A stretch of DNA of 64,000 bases from Streptococcus thoraltensis DSM 12221 (GTDB lineage Bacteria > Bacillota > Bacilli > Lactobacillales > Streptococcaceae), in the NCBI RefSeq assembly GCF_000380145.1, contig NZ_KB904598.1, positions 67,035 to 131,034 on the forward strand. Reading direction: 5' to 3'. The position numbers were made by a program, and so were the translations under genes. Every line of letters starts with the position of its first letter. Position 1 is the first letter of the stretch. This document shows positions 55,634 to 63,062 of this stretch, one piece after another. Under the pieces are notes generated by a model. It searched no databases. It saw only the letters and a list, made by a program, of their open reading frames with translations, and was not told the origin of the DNA.

Positions 55634-56812
55634 CTAAACCTTTTCTTGGGCATAGCGGATCAGATCCCGCATGGTTTCACGCTCGGGACAACGCCCAATA
55701 ATCCCATCTTTCCCCATGATAGCAGAAAAGACTCCGGGAACAGAAGCTATGGAAACCAGATGCTGACCAAAGTATTGACGAACCTCGTCTAGACTATGCT
55801 TATAATTCATATCATCACGACGTGAAATGTAGAAAACATTGTAAGGGCGTTTGCTTTCAGCCTTGAAGTGATTTTCCTTGACGACATTGACGTATTCTTT
55901 AAAAATATCGAAATCATTGGCATAATTCCACATGTCAATCGTTAAGCCACCGGGCGGACGGCAATTAACTTCAAGCGGGATGATTTCCCCAGTTTCCTTG
56001 ATACGGAAAAATTCAAAATGGAAAAAACGTTCTTTGATATTAAAGGCTGAGACACACTTCTCACCGAGTACAACCAATTCAGGATTTATCTCACGAGGAA
56101 GGAAGTAATACATATCTGTGCCATTGGCTACAGTTTCTAAGACTGCTTCTGAATGCTCTAAACTAGAGTAAAAGACAATCTTGCCGTCATGGTCTGCCAG
56201 ACCATCAAAAGTGATAATATCGCCATCCACAAACTCTTCCATGATGTAATCAACATGGGCAGGACGGTTAGCCAAGAAATGATCTAATTCTTCAGCAGTT
56301 TTCAGCTTATAAGTATCTGAAGCGCCAACCCCTGAATTGGGTTTGACAATGATGGGAAAGCCAAGTTTTTTAGCTAATGCTTTAGCTTCCTGATCGGTCT
56401 TAAAGGTATCTCCAGCTGCAACTTTTAAACCTTGACTGCGAAAGACTTCTTTCATCTGGCGCTTAGTTTTAATAGCCAGCATATCCTCATTTTTAAAGCC
56501 AAAAACATTAAAATCCGTGCGTATTTTAGCGTCCAGTTCCAACCAGAATTCGTTATGCGATTCCACCCGATCGATACGGCCGTATTTATGTGCGAAATAG
56601 CCTACCGCACGGTAAACCTGGTCGTAATCCTGCATGTCATCAACACGATAATACTCAGTCAAATGTTGGCGAAGACCTTCTGATAGCTCATCGTACGGCA
56701 CGTCCGCAATGCCTAATGTGTTAATACCGCTCTCGTAGAGGCGGTGGGCAAAGGTTTCAAAATTCGTCGGAAAGTGCGGCGAAATCATTACAAAGTTCAA
56801 TTTACCTGCCAT
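55634..56812 (-). CDS. ATP-grasp enzyme (carbamoyl-phosphate synthase-like ligase)
   Basis: 392 residues. ATP-grasp fold: GFKNEDMLAIKTKRQMKEVF begins the domain, FPIIVKPNSGVGASDTYKL is the nucleotide Lys loop, YIMEEFVDGDIITFDGLAD follows, and PLEVNCRPPGGLTIDMWNYA carries the metal-binding Glu/Asn. The N-terminal pre-ATP-grasp domain has ISPHFPTNFETFAHRLYESG. Such enzymes join a carboxylate to an amine; the substrate is unknown. The esterase genes on both sides suggest a peptide- or ester-type product, but that is inference. GGAGGAGATATT precedes the ATG. Confidence 0.86.
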   Translation of the reverse strand: MAGKLNFVMISPHFPTNFETFAHRLYESGINTLGIADVPYDELSEGLRQHLTEYYRVDDMQDYDQVYRAVGYFAHKYGRIDRVESHNEFWLELDAKIRTDFNVFGFKNEDMLAIKTKRQMKEVFRSQGLKVAAGDTFKTDQEAKALAKKLGFPIIVKPNSGVGASDTYKLKTAEELDHFLANRPAHVDYIMEEFVDGDIITFDGLADHDGKIVFYSSLEHSEAVLETVANGTDMYYFLPREINPELVVLGEKCVSAFNIKERFFHFEFFRIKETGEIIPLEVNCRPPGGLTIDMWNYANDFDIFKEYVNVVKENHFKAESKRPYNVFYISRRDDMNYKHSLDEVRQYFGQHLVSIASVPGVFSAIMGKDGIIGRCPERETMRDLIRYAQEKV

Positions 56813-56826
56813 AATATCTCCTCCTA

Positions 56827-56853
56827 ACTGTGTTAGAGGTATTTTAACACAGT
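56827..56853. promoter_or_regulatory. Inverted repeat upstream of the ATP-grasp gene
   Basis: ACTGTGTTA / TAACACAGT arms around GAGGTATTT, immediately before the ribosome binding site on the minus strand. It could be a repressor operator or an mRNA hairpin in the leader. No known regulator box was recognised. Confidence 0.45.
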
Positions 56854-56951
56854 CAGTTGGAAAAATCTACTCATTTTTCAGAAAATTTAGAATAAATAAA
56901 AAATAATGCTCAAAAATACCCTAACGCATCATTTTTTGATACACTATTGCT

Positions 56952-57587
56952 ATGAAAACACATAAAATTTTTAACACCGTAGCTAGTGAAAATACCTATT
57001 TATTAGAAACTGAAACTGGTCTCCTTGTTATCGATCCTGGAAGCGATTGGGAAAAAATTGAAAAACGCATTAAGGACTTAAACAAACCTGTTTTAGCAAT
57101 TCTTCTAACCCACACCCATTATGACCATATCTTGAGTGTGGATGCTGTACGTGAACACTTTAATCAGCCTCCTCTTTACGTTTCAAAAGAGGAAGCATCG
57201 TGGCTTCAATCACCCAAGGACAATCTTTCTGGACTTCCTCGCCATGATGACTTAAAAGACGTTATCGTAGCACCTGCTGAACATACTTTTCAATTGCGTC
57301 AACCTTACCAGATTGGGGACTTTGCTTTTACAGTCGTGCCAACACCCGGTCACTCTTGGGGGAGTGTCTCATTTGTCTTCTCTGAAGAAGAAGCCATCTT
57401 CTCTGGTGATGCCCTCTTTAAAGAGACGATTGGACGGACAGACCTGCCTACTGGGAATTTTGACGAGCTTGTCACAGGTATCCGTCAGGAACTCTTCACA
57501 CTACCAAACCACTTCTCTGTTTACCCCGGCCATGGTCAGAGCACAACCATCGCCCACGAAAAAAACTTTAACCCCTACTTTCAATGA
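56952..57587 (+). CDS. Metallo-beta-lactamase-fold hydrolase (YqgX/glyoxalase II-like)
   Basis: 211 residues. Metal ligands THTHYDHI (HxHxDH near 55-62), PTPGHSWGSVSFVF (His), FSGDALFKETIGRTDLPTGNFDELV (bridging Asp) and VYPGHGQSTTI (His). The GRTDLPTG segment marks the small YqgX/GloB-like group, which acts on thioesters such as S-lactoylglutathione; the substrate in streptococci is uncertain. It overlaps the next gene by 4 bases (ATGA), forming a two-gene operon. Confidence 0.9.
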   Translation: MKTHKIFNTVASENTYLLETETGLLVIDPGSDWEKIEKRIKDLNKPVLAILLTHTHYDHILSVDAVREHFNQPPLYVSKEEASWLQSPKDNLSGLPRHDDLKDVIVAPAEHTFQLRQPYQIGDFAFTVVPTPGHSWGSVSFVFSEEEAIFSGDALFKETIGRTDLPTGNFDELVTGIRQELFTLPNHFSVYPGHGQSTTIAHEKNFNPYFQ

Positions 57588-58318
57588 AACGATTTAGGAA
57601 AATTCTTCTGAGCTTTTGTCTGCTAATCTTGGTACTACTGGCTGGTCTCTTGATTTTACTTGAAAACAAAACTTATAAAGCCAGTCCAACGGCTAATAAA
57701 ATCGCTCAAAAAGCACAGCCGATTGACCACAGCCTTTATTTTAAAGCTAAAGGGAAAACCAAGGCATCGCTCATCTTCTTTCAAGGGGCACTAGTTGAAG
57801 AGAAAGCCTACGCACCACTTGCAGCTGACTTAGCTAAACATGGGATTGATGTCTACTTGCTTGATGCGCCCCTTAATCTTGCTATCTTATCCGGTAATCG
57901 TGCTGAACAACTAAGGGATAAAATAGCCCGTACCCCAGTCTATCTAGCTGGTCACTCCTTGGGTGGTGTCGTTGCTACACAAACTGTAGAGGATTTTTCA
58001 AAAGATACCAAAGGCCTAATCCTACTTGCTAGCTACCCTTCTGATAAGACGAACTTGGTGAAAAAGGACTTAGCTGTCCTATCTATTAGGGCTAGTCAGG
58101 ACAAGGTACTCAATCAAAAAGCTTACCAAGAGGCAAAGAGTCGCTTGCCAAGGAGCACCACTTATCTCACCATTGATGGCGGTAATCACGCTGGATTTGG
58201 TGATTACGGGAGACAGTCCAAAGATGGCGAAGCTAGCATTTCCAACTCCAAACAACGGCAAGAGATCGTTAAAAACATCATCAACTTTATTAAAACAAGC
58301 AAAAACGACACCAAATGA
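57584..58318 (+). CDS. Membrane-anchored alpha/beta hydrolase
   Basis: 244 residues. A basic start (MKRFRKILLS) and one hydrophobic helix (about 8-27) suggest a signal anchor with an extracellular catalytic domain. FFQGALVEEKAYAPLAADLAKHGIDVYLLDAPLNLAIL is followed by the nucleophile elbow YLAGHSLGGVVA (Ser near 130), IRASQDKV (Asp) and TIDGGNHAGFGDYG (His). This is the alpha/beta hydrolase-like YhgE-type family with esterase-like triad. It starts inside the hydrolase gene upstream. Substrate unknown. Confidence 0.87.
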   Translation: MKRFRKILLSFCLLILVLLAGLLILLENKTYKASPTANKIAQKAQPIDHSLYFKAKGKTKASLIFFQGALVEEKAYAPLAADLAKHGIDVYLLDAPLNLAILSGNRAEQLRDKIARTPVYLAGHSLGGVVATQTVEDFSKDTKGLILLASYPSDKTNLVKKDLAVLSIRASQDKVLNQKAYQEAKSRLPRSTTYLTIDGGNHAGFGDYGRQSKDGEASISNSKQRQEIVKNIINFIKTSKNDTK

Positions 58319-58331
58319 GGTGCCGTTTTTT
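58301..58331 (+). terminator. Terminator of the two-hydrolase operon
   Basis: AAAAACGACACC / GGTGCCGTTTTT stem around AAATGA, with the TGA stop in the loop and a TT tail. Confidence 0.85.
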
Positions 58332-58332
58332 A

Positions 58333-58395
58333 GTTCTATCATTTCTGCAATAGGTAAGTCTATCCTATAGAGATGACAGGGTTTTTGGGGTGTCT
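58333..58395. repeat. Hairpin repeat of the TCTATAATTTCTG family (diverged)
   Basis: TTCTATCATTTCTGCAATAGG...CCTATAGAGATGACAGGGTTTTTGG resembles the copies at 4252, 26462 and 45829. The stem is GTCTATC / CCTATAGAGATGAC-like and imperfect. Confidence 0.5.
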
Positions 58396-58418
58396 GCTAA
58401 AAGAGAGAATAAGTCTAA

Positions 58419-58521
58419 TACTCAATGACAATCAAAAACAGACTAGGCGACACAGATAGCAGATAGAACTGTCTTCATCAAATCAAGTCAACAAGGTCTG
58501 CTTTTGATTTTTAAAGAGTAT
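58419..58521 (+). repeat. BOX-like element at the island boundary
   Basis: TACTCAATGACAATC to TTTTTAAAGAGTAT, 103 bp. Flanks are AA and CA, so no matching direct repeat. It marks the end of the conserved chromosome just before the accessory island on the minus strand. Confidence 0.8.
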
Positions 58522-58586
58522 CATTCCCTCTCGTACTTAGCTATAAATCCCCCACTACCGCTAACAATGAGCAAGACTATAGGATG

Positions 58587-58739
58587 TTAAGAGGGGTTTA
58601 GCCGATTTACATGTTTTTGCGCTCGTAAAGTGTCATTTGTTTTAGGAATAGTCATGACTTTTTCATTTGTTTCCCAATCATAAATCACAATGTCATGCCC
58701 TGTCAGATTAATTAAGTTTAAATTATTTTCTTGTTCCAT
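58587..58739 (-). CDS. Small hypothetical protein with NLTGHDIVIYD motif
   Basis: A 50-codon gene whose ATG shares one base with the stop of the 238-residue gene (TAATG), so it is translationally coupled. It reads NLINLTGHDIVIYDWETNEK followed by VMTIPKT. The N-terminal NLTxHxIxI pattern recalls a family of short phage/mobile-element proteins, in which the chain is usually longer; here it stops soon after RAQKHVNRLNPS, near the boundary with ordinary intergenic DNA. It may therefore be truncated. Function unknown. Confidence 0.6.
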   Translation of the reverse strand: MEQENNLNLINLTGHDIVIYDWETNEKVMTIPKTNDTLRAQKHVNRLNPS

Positions 58740-59455
58740 TATCTCATCTCCTCAATTATTTTTATATACTTTTCTTTTTGTCTATTTGTGAATGATTTAT
58801 TTTCTTTAACGTATTCTATCATCTCTTCTTTTGCTTTTGCTAATTTATTGTATAAGTCTTGTTTCATACTATCAGGCAAAATATCTGTTGTTTCTAGTTC
58901 AAGTATAATCTCTTCTCGTTGCTTTCTACTCTCCTCATATAGCTTTACCATTTCTTTATCTACTTCCTCTTCTGATGGAGTACAACCAAATTCTGAAAAG
59001 TCATCAGGTCTTTCATGTAAACCTAAGATAACTCTGTAATCATGTTCAAGATAAAACATACCATTTTTATCATCTACATATATCTTTTTCCCTTTAGTTG
59101 GTAGATTGCTATAAAAGTATCCGTCAATTTTATCAATAAACAATATATTACCCTTCCAACCTCCCTCACATTTAAATTTTTCATTGTAAGGGTATCTATG
59201 TTCTATTCCATCAGTATATTCAAGATTAATAAAAAAGCCAAGTGGGTAATCCCCATTTGGTAAACGTTTAATACCTAGCCTATCTACTTTTTCATCAATA
59301 GTTTCATCATTCTTTACCTCGTTTTCTTTCTCATTAGGATTAGTACTTCCGAATCCTATAGGGGTATTGCCCTTTCTCAAATTAATAGCGGTTGAACAGT
59401 AATTTATAACTAAAGCTAGTATCACATAGAAAAGTATTTTATTCAATAAATCCAT
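58739..59455 (-). CDS. Hypothetical membrane-anchored protein
   Basis: 238 residues, not recognised. An N-terminal hydrophobic helix (about 5-24, ILFYVILALVINYCSTAI) acts as anchor or uncleaved signal; a Cys at 20 lacks a proper lipobox. A polar linker (NEKENEVKNDETIDEKVDRLG) precedes a compact region rich in aromatic residues and Gly (55-145), then a highly charged helical C-terminus (about 150-238, EEEVDKEMVKLYEESRKQR). ACGAGGAGGACTACG is a strong ribosome site before the ATG. AT-rich and codon-wise unlike the neighbouring housekeeping genes; part of the accessory island. Confidence 0.75.
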   Translation of the reverse strand: MDLLNKILFYVILALVINYCSTAINLRKGNTPIGFGSTNPNEKENEVKNDETIDEKVDRLGIKRLPNGDYPLGFFINLEYTDGIEHRYPYNEKFKCEGGWKGNILFIDKIDGYFYSNLPTKGKKIYVDDKNGMFYLEHDYRVILGLHERPDDFSEFGCTPSEEEVDKEMVKLYEESRKQREEIILELETTDILPDSMKQDLYNKLAKAKEEMIEYVKENKSFTNRQKEKYIKIIEEMR

Positions 59456-59689
59456 AATTATCGTAGTCCTCCTCGTAATAGTGCCATTTTATTTCTCTGT
59501 ATAATTCCTCATATTTCCAATCTGTTGTGTCCATTTTATTAATTTCTTGGATAAGTTTATGAAAAGGGTTGCCTTTTCAAAAACATCTTCCATAAAAGAG
59601 TCTACAGATAAAATATTATAAGTAAATGCTAAATATTTAACCTCTTTTTCAACTTCTAAATAGTCAATATATATACCTTTAGTTGCCAT
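59439..59689 (-). pseudogene. Hypothetical gene broken by a one-base frameshift
   Basis: The open frame from 59689 gives MATKGIYIDYLEVEKEVKYL...DVFEK and then drifts to a stop at 59489. The second frame from that point reads GNPFHKLIQEINKMDTTDWK, then YEELYREIKWHYYEEDYDNY and GFIE before a stop at 59439. Adding one A in the run GAAAAGGC (59572-59579 region) joins them into an 83-residue acidic protein. The repaired gene would overlap the 238-residue gene by 17 bases, as in a coupled operon. Unknown function; the break could also be a sequencing slip in an A run or programmed. Confidence 0.6.
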
Positions 59690-59699
59690 AACTCACCTA

Positions 59700-59810
59700 T
59701 TAATCCAATCTATTAATCCAATCAATAAGGGCTTTTACACCAACTACCACAACAAAAATATTTGCTATGACGAACCCTATATATAATATTAACATAAATA
59801 ACTCTAACAT
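59700..59810 (-). CDS. 36-residue single-helix membrane peptide
   Basis: Starts MLELFMLILYIGFVI and ends ALIDWINRLD; one transmembrane helix (about 4-27) with an amphipathic tail. TAGGAGGTTTATA gives a strong ribosome site. The shape is like small holin/toxin-like or accessory membrane peptides, but no family was recognised. It lies between the nucleosidase-like fragment and the frameshifted gene with tight spacing, so it belongs to the same transcript. Confidence 0.55.
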   Translation of the reverse strand: MLELFMLILYIGFVIANIFVVVVGVKALIDWINRLD

Positions 59811-59820
59811 TATAAACCTC

Positions 59821-59922
59821 CTAAGCTTCCACTACTGGAAAATGAATATCGCTAATAGCTAAACCTTTCGCTACTGCGCCAGCTGAACCGGTATTAATGA
59901 CCCATGTCCCACGTTTTTTCAT
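59821..59922 (-). pseudogene. Fragment resembling MTA/SAH nucleosidase (Pfs/MtnN)
   Basis: 33 codons with GAGGAGAA before the ATG. Residues 8-25 (VINTGSAGAVAKGLAISD) match the conserved INTGSAGAVAxxLAIGD segment of streptococcal 5'-methylthioadenosine/S-adenosylhomocysteine nucleosidase; the following HFPVVEA resembles the later SHFPDVLAVE part, as if ~80 residues between them were deleted. Catalytic parts are absent, so it cannot be a working enzyme. It may be a relic of a passing recombination event, or it may now encode a short peptide. Confidence 0.5.
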
Positions 59923-59996
59923 TTCTCCTCATCTTTTCCTCTTTCTTCTTTTTATTTTTACGAGTTGCTATATACCCGCTGATTATTTTCGTGTCA

Positions 59997-60863
59997 TTAA
60001 TATCTTTGCACTTCAACTATCATTTCATTGATGATAGATTCAATCTCATCTAAATCGGCAATAAACCACTCATTTATCGTAATCTCTTTTCCTTTCGGTG
60101 AGATTGTCGATAATTTAACTCTTTTATCAGTTAAAGCATGATGCAAGTACGTTTCCAGTTTTCTAGCATCAACATTTTGGATTTCAAAAGATTTTACCAA
60201 AGCGACAGGTGCAAAAAGATAGGTTGCTTCGTTACTAGTATTTGCCAAACGTTGCTGGATGTTTTTGGCAACACCAATTTTATAGAGATTTTTCATTTGT
60301 AAAAAACGTTGATCTTGCCCAGCATACTTCACTACGTAGATATAGCCTGTCGTCTGATAATCGGTTACATAATCACCTAGTAACGAAATGTCTTCCGAAT
60401 TCTCAGTCACCATTCGCCCAGAGCGTTTTGTATCATATAGGGAAGAAATCAGACTCAAGAGCCAGATGTGGTTTTCAGTCCCATTTTCATAAACAGTGTG
60501 GGCTTTATACTTTCGATTGGTAGATTCAGAAACTTCCTGACCATTTTCTGGATTGTAAATCTTATTGACGTAGAGCATAACACCATTATCAATGTAAAAA
60601 TTGCCTTGTTTAATCGGACTTTTCTGACTAATTTCAATAGTTGAAATAGGCTTAATCTGTCGTTTCCCACTGGCAATATCAGCTTGCGCGGCTTGAAAAA
60701 GTCTCTGATAGTAATCAAAACCAGATCTAACTCGCTGGCGTGTTGCCACTTTATCCGCGGCTTTTACCGTTCGGCTATAGCGTTTGGTGTTGAATAATCT
60801 ATCATCCGATTCAAAACCTTCAAAAAGACTATCGTCATTTAAAATATCATCCAAATCAGTCAT
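59997..60863 (-). CDS. T5orf172/GIY-YIG-type nuclease-like protein (YeeC-like)
   Basis: 288 residues. The N-terminus (LDDILNDDSLFEGFES) is followed by a basic middle domain (SGFDYYQRLFQAAQADIASG, then NFYIDNGVMLYVNKIYN and ENGTENHIWLLSL). The C-terminal ~115 residues are a T5orf172 domain of the GIY-YIG superfamily: GYIYVVKY (173-180), NLYKIGVAKNIQQRLAN with Arg205, and the Glu in ARKLETYLHHAL (237). These residues match the GIY-YIG active-site pattern. It is the last gene of the operon, with AGGAGA before its ATG, and overlaps the 94-residue gene by 8 bases. It probably acts with the helicase and methyltransferase as an effector nuclease; that is inference. Confidence 0.83.
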   Translation of the reverse strand: MTDLDDILNDDSLFEGFESDDRLFNTKRYSRTVKAADKVATRQRVRSGFDYYQRLFQAAQADIASGKRQIKPISTIEISQKSPIKQGNFYIDNGVMLYVNKIYNPENGQEVSESTNRKYKAHTVYENGTENHIWLLSLISSLYDTKRSGRMVTENSEDISLLGDYVTDYQTTGYIYVVKYAGQDQRFLQMKNLYKIGVAKNIQQRLANTSNEATYLFAPVALVKSFEIQNVDARKLETYLHHALTDKRVKLSTISPKGKEITINEWFIADLDEIESIINEMIVEVQRY

Positions 60864-61140
60864 GACCTTCTCCTAGCAAGCCTATTGTATCATAAGCCAG
60901 CAACTTGGTTAGTCTTTCCTCGTTGCTACGAATCCCCTTAAGGCGTGAAAAAAGGGAGCGTTCTTTCATATTGAGAGTTTTCTGAGGTTCTCTACCATTG
61001 ACTTTGACCCAATCAATGATTTCCATGAATTTTTCAATTTCAGGGTCAACACGTTCAATAGGGGCTGTTTTGATTCCTGCCACTAAGCCTTCAAAGTCAG
61101 GATCTGTGAAAATATCCTCTAAAGTCGCAAAATTATTCAT
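60856..61140 (-). CDS. 94-residue helical protein of the methyltransferase-helicase operon
   Basis: It starts MNNFATLEDIFTDPDFEGLV; this LxDIxxDxxFEG opening is also found at the start of the next protein. The rest (DWVKVNGREPQ, MKERSLFSRLKGIRSNEERL, AYDTIGLLGEGHD) is helical and resembles the C-terminus of the helicase (HGRSPQ, NEQRLYFALAKLNQLR), in the manner of helicase-associated repeats. As I recall, related T5orf172 proteins elsewhere carry this part and the nuclease part in one chain, so here they may be split. Start shares one base with the helicase stop (TAATG). Confidence 0.72.
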   Translation of the reverse strand: MNNFATLEDIFTDPDFEGLVAGIKTAPIERVDPEIEKFMEIIDWVKVNGREPQKTLNMKERSLFSRLKGIRSNEERLTKLLAYDTIGLLGEGHD

Positions 61141-63062
61141 TAACCATTTCTCCTTTCCTGACGAAGTTGATTTAGTTTGGCAAGGGCAAAATAGAGGCGT
61201 TGCTCATTTAATTCCTTAGCATTTCGCTGTGGCGAGCGCCCATGTTCTGCCTGAAAGGCCTTGATTTTAGGATAGAGCATACGCAACTCATCTTCAGTGA
61301 ACTCCATCTTTTTACTATCAAAGACACGGGCAATCATGCTTAACGTCTTACTATCCACGTCACGAGAAAGCACTTCGTAAGCCCGTTGAAATGGATTGAC
61401 GCTATCAATCAAGTCAATGTTTAAATCATCAATATTGACAAATTTATCTGCCATTTTAAGTAATTGATTGTTCTCCTTATCTCGTTTAGCATTTGATAAG
61501 TTAAGGTCAGAAACGAGATGCTGCCTGACTTCTTCAACTTCAGTTTGAGTAAGTTGAGGATATTGCGTCGCAATCACACGAGGAATTAACTGTTTGTTAA
61601 TGGTCTCACTATCAGCACCAGCTGCGATAGCCGCCTGAACCACTTCATCTTGCAAGGTTGATGCCTTAAGCTCTATTAAATCCTGTTGGATAATCTCTTT
61701 CACCTGTTGTGTTGACGGCTTGGCTAGTCCTTTGATGAAAATCTCTGCCCCTTTAGCTTTTTGATCCTTTCGATCTTTGGTTTTAAAGGTAAAAGACGGA
61801 GACAAGACATTTTCCATGAGAAGACTAGCTGTAATAGCTTTCATGATGTTATTAACAGAATATTGTACCTCACTATCTTCGGCATCTGGTTCAGCTATGA
61901 GGTTGGTAAAGATTGCCTCTTTCTTATTGCTTGAGTCCCTAGTCACTCGCCCGATAATCTGAACAATTTCAGTCAAACTAGAACGATAGCCTATGGTCAA
62001 GGCATACTCCGCAAAGGGCCAGTCAAATCCTTCTTTTGCCATACCAAGAGCGATAATCATATCCAAATCATCCAGTTCAGTCATACTGTCAAGATAGGAT
62101 GCCACGACATCACGCCCCTCTTCGGTAACCAAGTCTGCAATTTTTAAAATCTTTCCAGTAGATGTTCTTAGATGAATAATGCCATGTTCATCTTTTCTGA
62201 GATAGTCCCCAAGAAGATCCAAAATCTCATCCACTTCACCATATTTGTCTTTGGTTGATTCGCCAGAATTAACATTAGGAATATGGATAATTGTCTTTTT
62301 GTCAATAAAGTCAGCTACCAATTCAGGCAAAGCATCAATGTAGCGCCCACGATAGAACTTATAAGTCATTCCAAATGATTTGAGATACTGATAGCCTTCC
62401 AACTGCTCGTAATAGGTATAGGTCACGCGGTTAAAGCGCGCCTCATCAGCCGGCTCAAGAATAGGAATGCTATCCCCTCGAAAGTAGGAACCTGTCATGG
62501 CAAAGACGTGAGCCGTGGACTTTTGAAGGACTTCACGCAGAACATTGCCTAAGACAGAATTGTCATCTTGGGACACGTGGTGAAACTCGTCAATGGCAAG
62601 AAGACAATCATCAAAACTGCTAACATCCAGCTGTTCCGAAGCAAAGCGAAGGGTGGCATGGGTACAGATGAGAACGTCATCTGTCGGATCTTTTGAGTCC
62701 ATAAAGTTAACAAAGGCAGTAACTTTGCTTCTAGTTGTTCCTGCTGTGGTTAGATTATTCTCCTCTTTGACGACCCAATCCCAATAGTAGCCAAACTCAG
62801 ATAAGTTAGTTGAGTGAAAAGACTTACCGATTGAACGTTCAGGTACAGCAATAATCGCTTTTTTTAAGCCTTGATTTTTCAGCTTATCAAGAGCAATAAA
62901 CATGAGAGCCCGTGATTTACCAGAAGCAGGAGGTGCCTTGACTAAGAGGTGACGACTGGAACGCTTTTCATAAACACGCGCTTGCATCTCTCGCATACCG
63001 AGATGATTGGTATTGACAGAGGTCCTTTTTTGACCATATGAAACTTCAAAAACCTTACTCAT
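61140..63062 (-). CDS. DEAD/DEAH-type SF2 helicase (YeeB-like)
   Basis: 640 residues. Motif Q/I: APPASGKS (43-50); AVPERSIGKSF (Ia); DEFHH (158-162) as the DExH box; FAMTGSYFRGD (III); VDEILDLLGDYL and LDMIIALGMAKEGFDWP (IV-V); IVQIIGRVTRDSSNK (VI, 368-380). The set is that of type I/III restriction-like translocases with RecA-like folds. The C-terminal ~45 residues form a short helical module also found in the 94-residue protein. It overlaps the methyltransferase end by 8 bases and the 94-residue gene by 1. Most similar, from memory, to B. subtilis YeeB. DNA translocation or unwinding on foreign DNA is inferred. Confidence 0.87.
   Translation of the reverse strand: MSKVFEVSYGQKRTSVNTNHLGMREMQARVYEKRSSRHLLVKAPPASGKSRALMFIALDKLKNQGLKKAIIAVPERSIGKSFHSTNLSEFGYYWDWVVKEENNLTTAGTTRSKVTAFVNFMDSKDPTDDVLICTHATLRFASEQLDVSSFDDCLLAIDEFHHVSQDDNSVLGNVLREVLQKSTAHVFAMTGSYFRGDSIPILEPADEARFNRVTYTYYEQLEGYQYLKSFGMTYKFYRGRYIDALPELVADFIDKKTIIHIPNVNSGESTKDKYGEVDEILDLLGDYLRKDEHGIIHLRTSTGKILKIADLVTEEGRDVVASYLDSMTELDDLDMIIALGMAKEGFDWPFAEYALTIGYRSSLTEIVQIIGRVTRDSSNKKEAIFTNLIAEPDAEDSEVQYSVNNIMKAITASLLMENVLSPSFTFKTKDRKDQKAKGAEIFIKGLAKPSTQQVKEIIQQDLIELKASTLQDEVVQAAIAAGADSETINKQLIPRVIATQYPQLTQTEVEEVRQHLVSDLNLSNAKRDKENNQLLKMADKFVNIDDLNIDLIDSVNPFQRAYEVLSRDVDSKTLSMIARVFDSKKMEFTEDELRMLYPKIKAFQAEHGRSPQRNAKELNEQRLYFALAKLNQLRQERRNG

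Noticed and set aside
7273-58521. CRISPR-like repeats
   Set aside because: The ~103-bp repeats are dispersed singly over 50 kb with hairpin structure and no regular spacers or cas genes.
59888-60000. Open frame reading GYIATRKNKKKKEEKMRR upstream of the nucleosidase fragment
   Set aside because: No good start codon, only ~40 lysine-rich codons, overlaps the ribosome site of the next ORF; judged chance.
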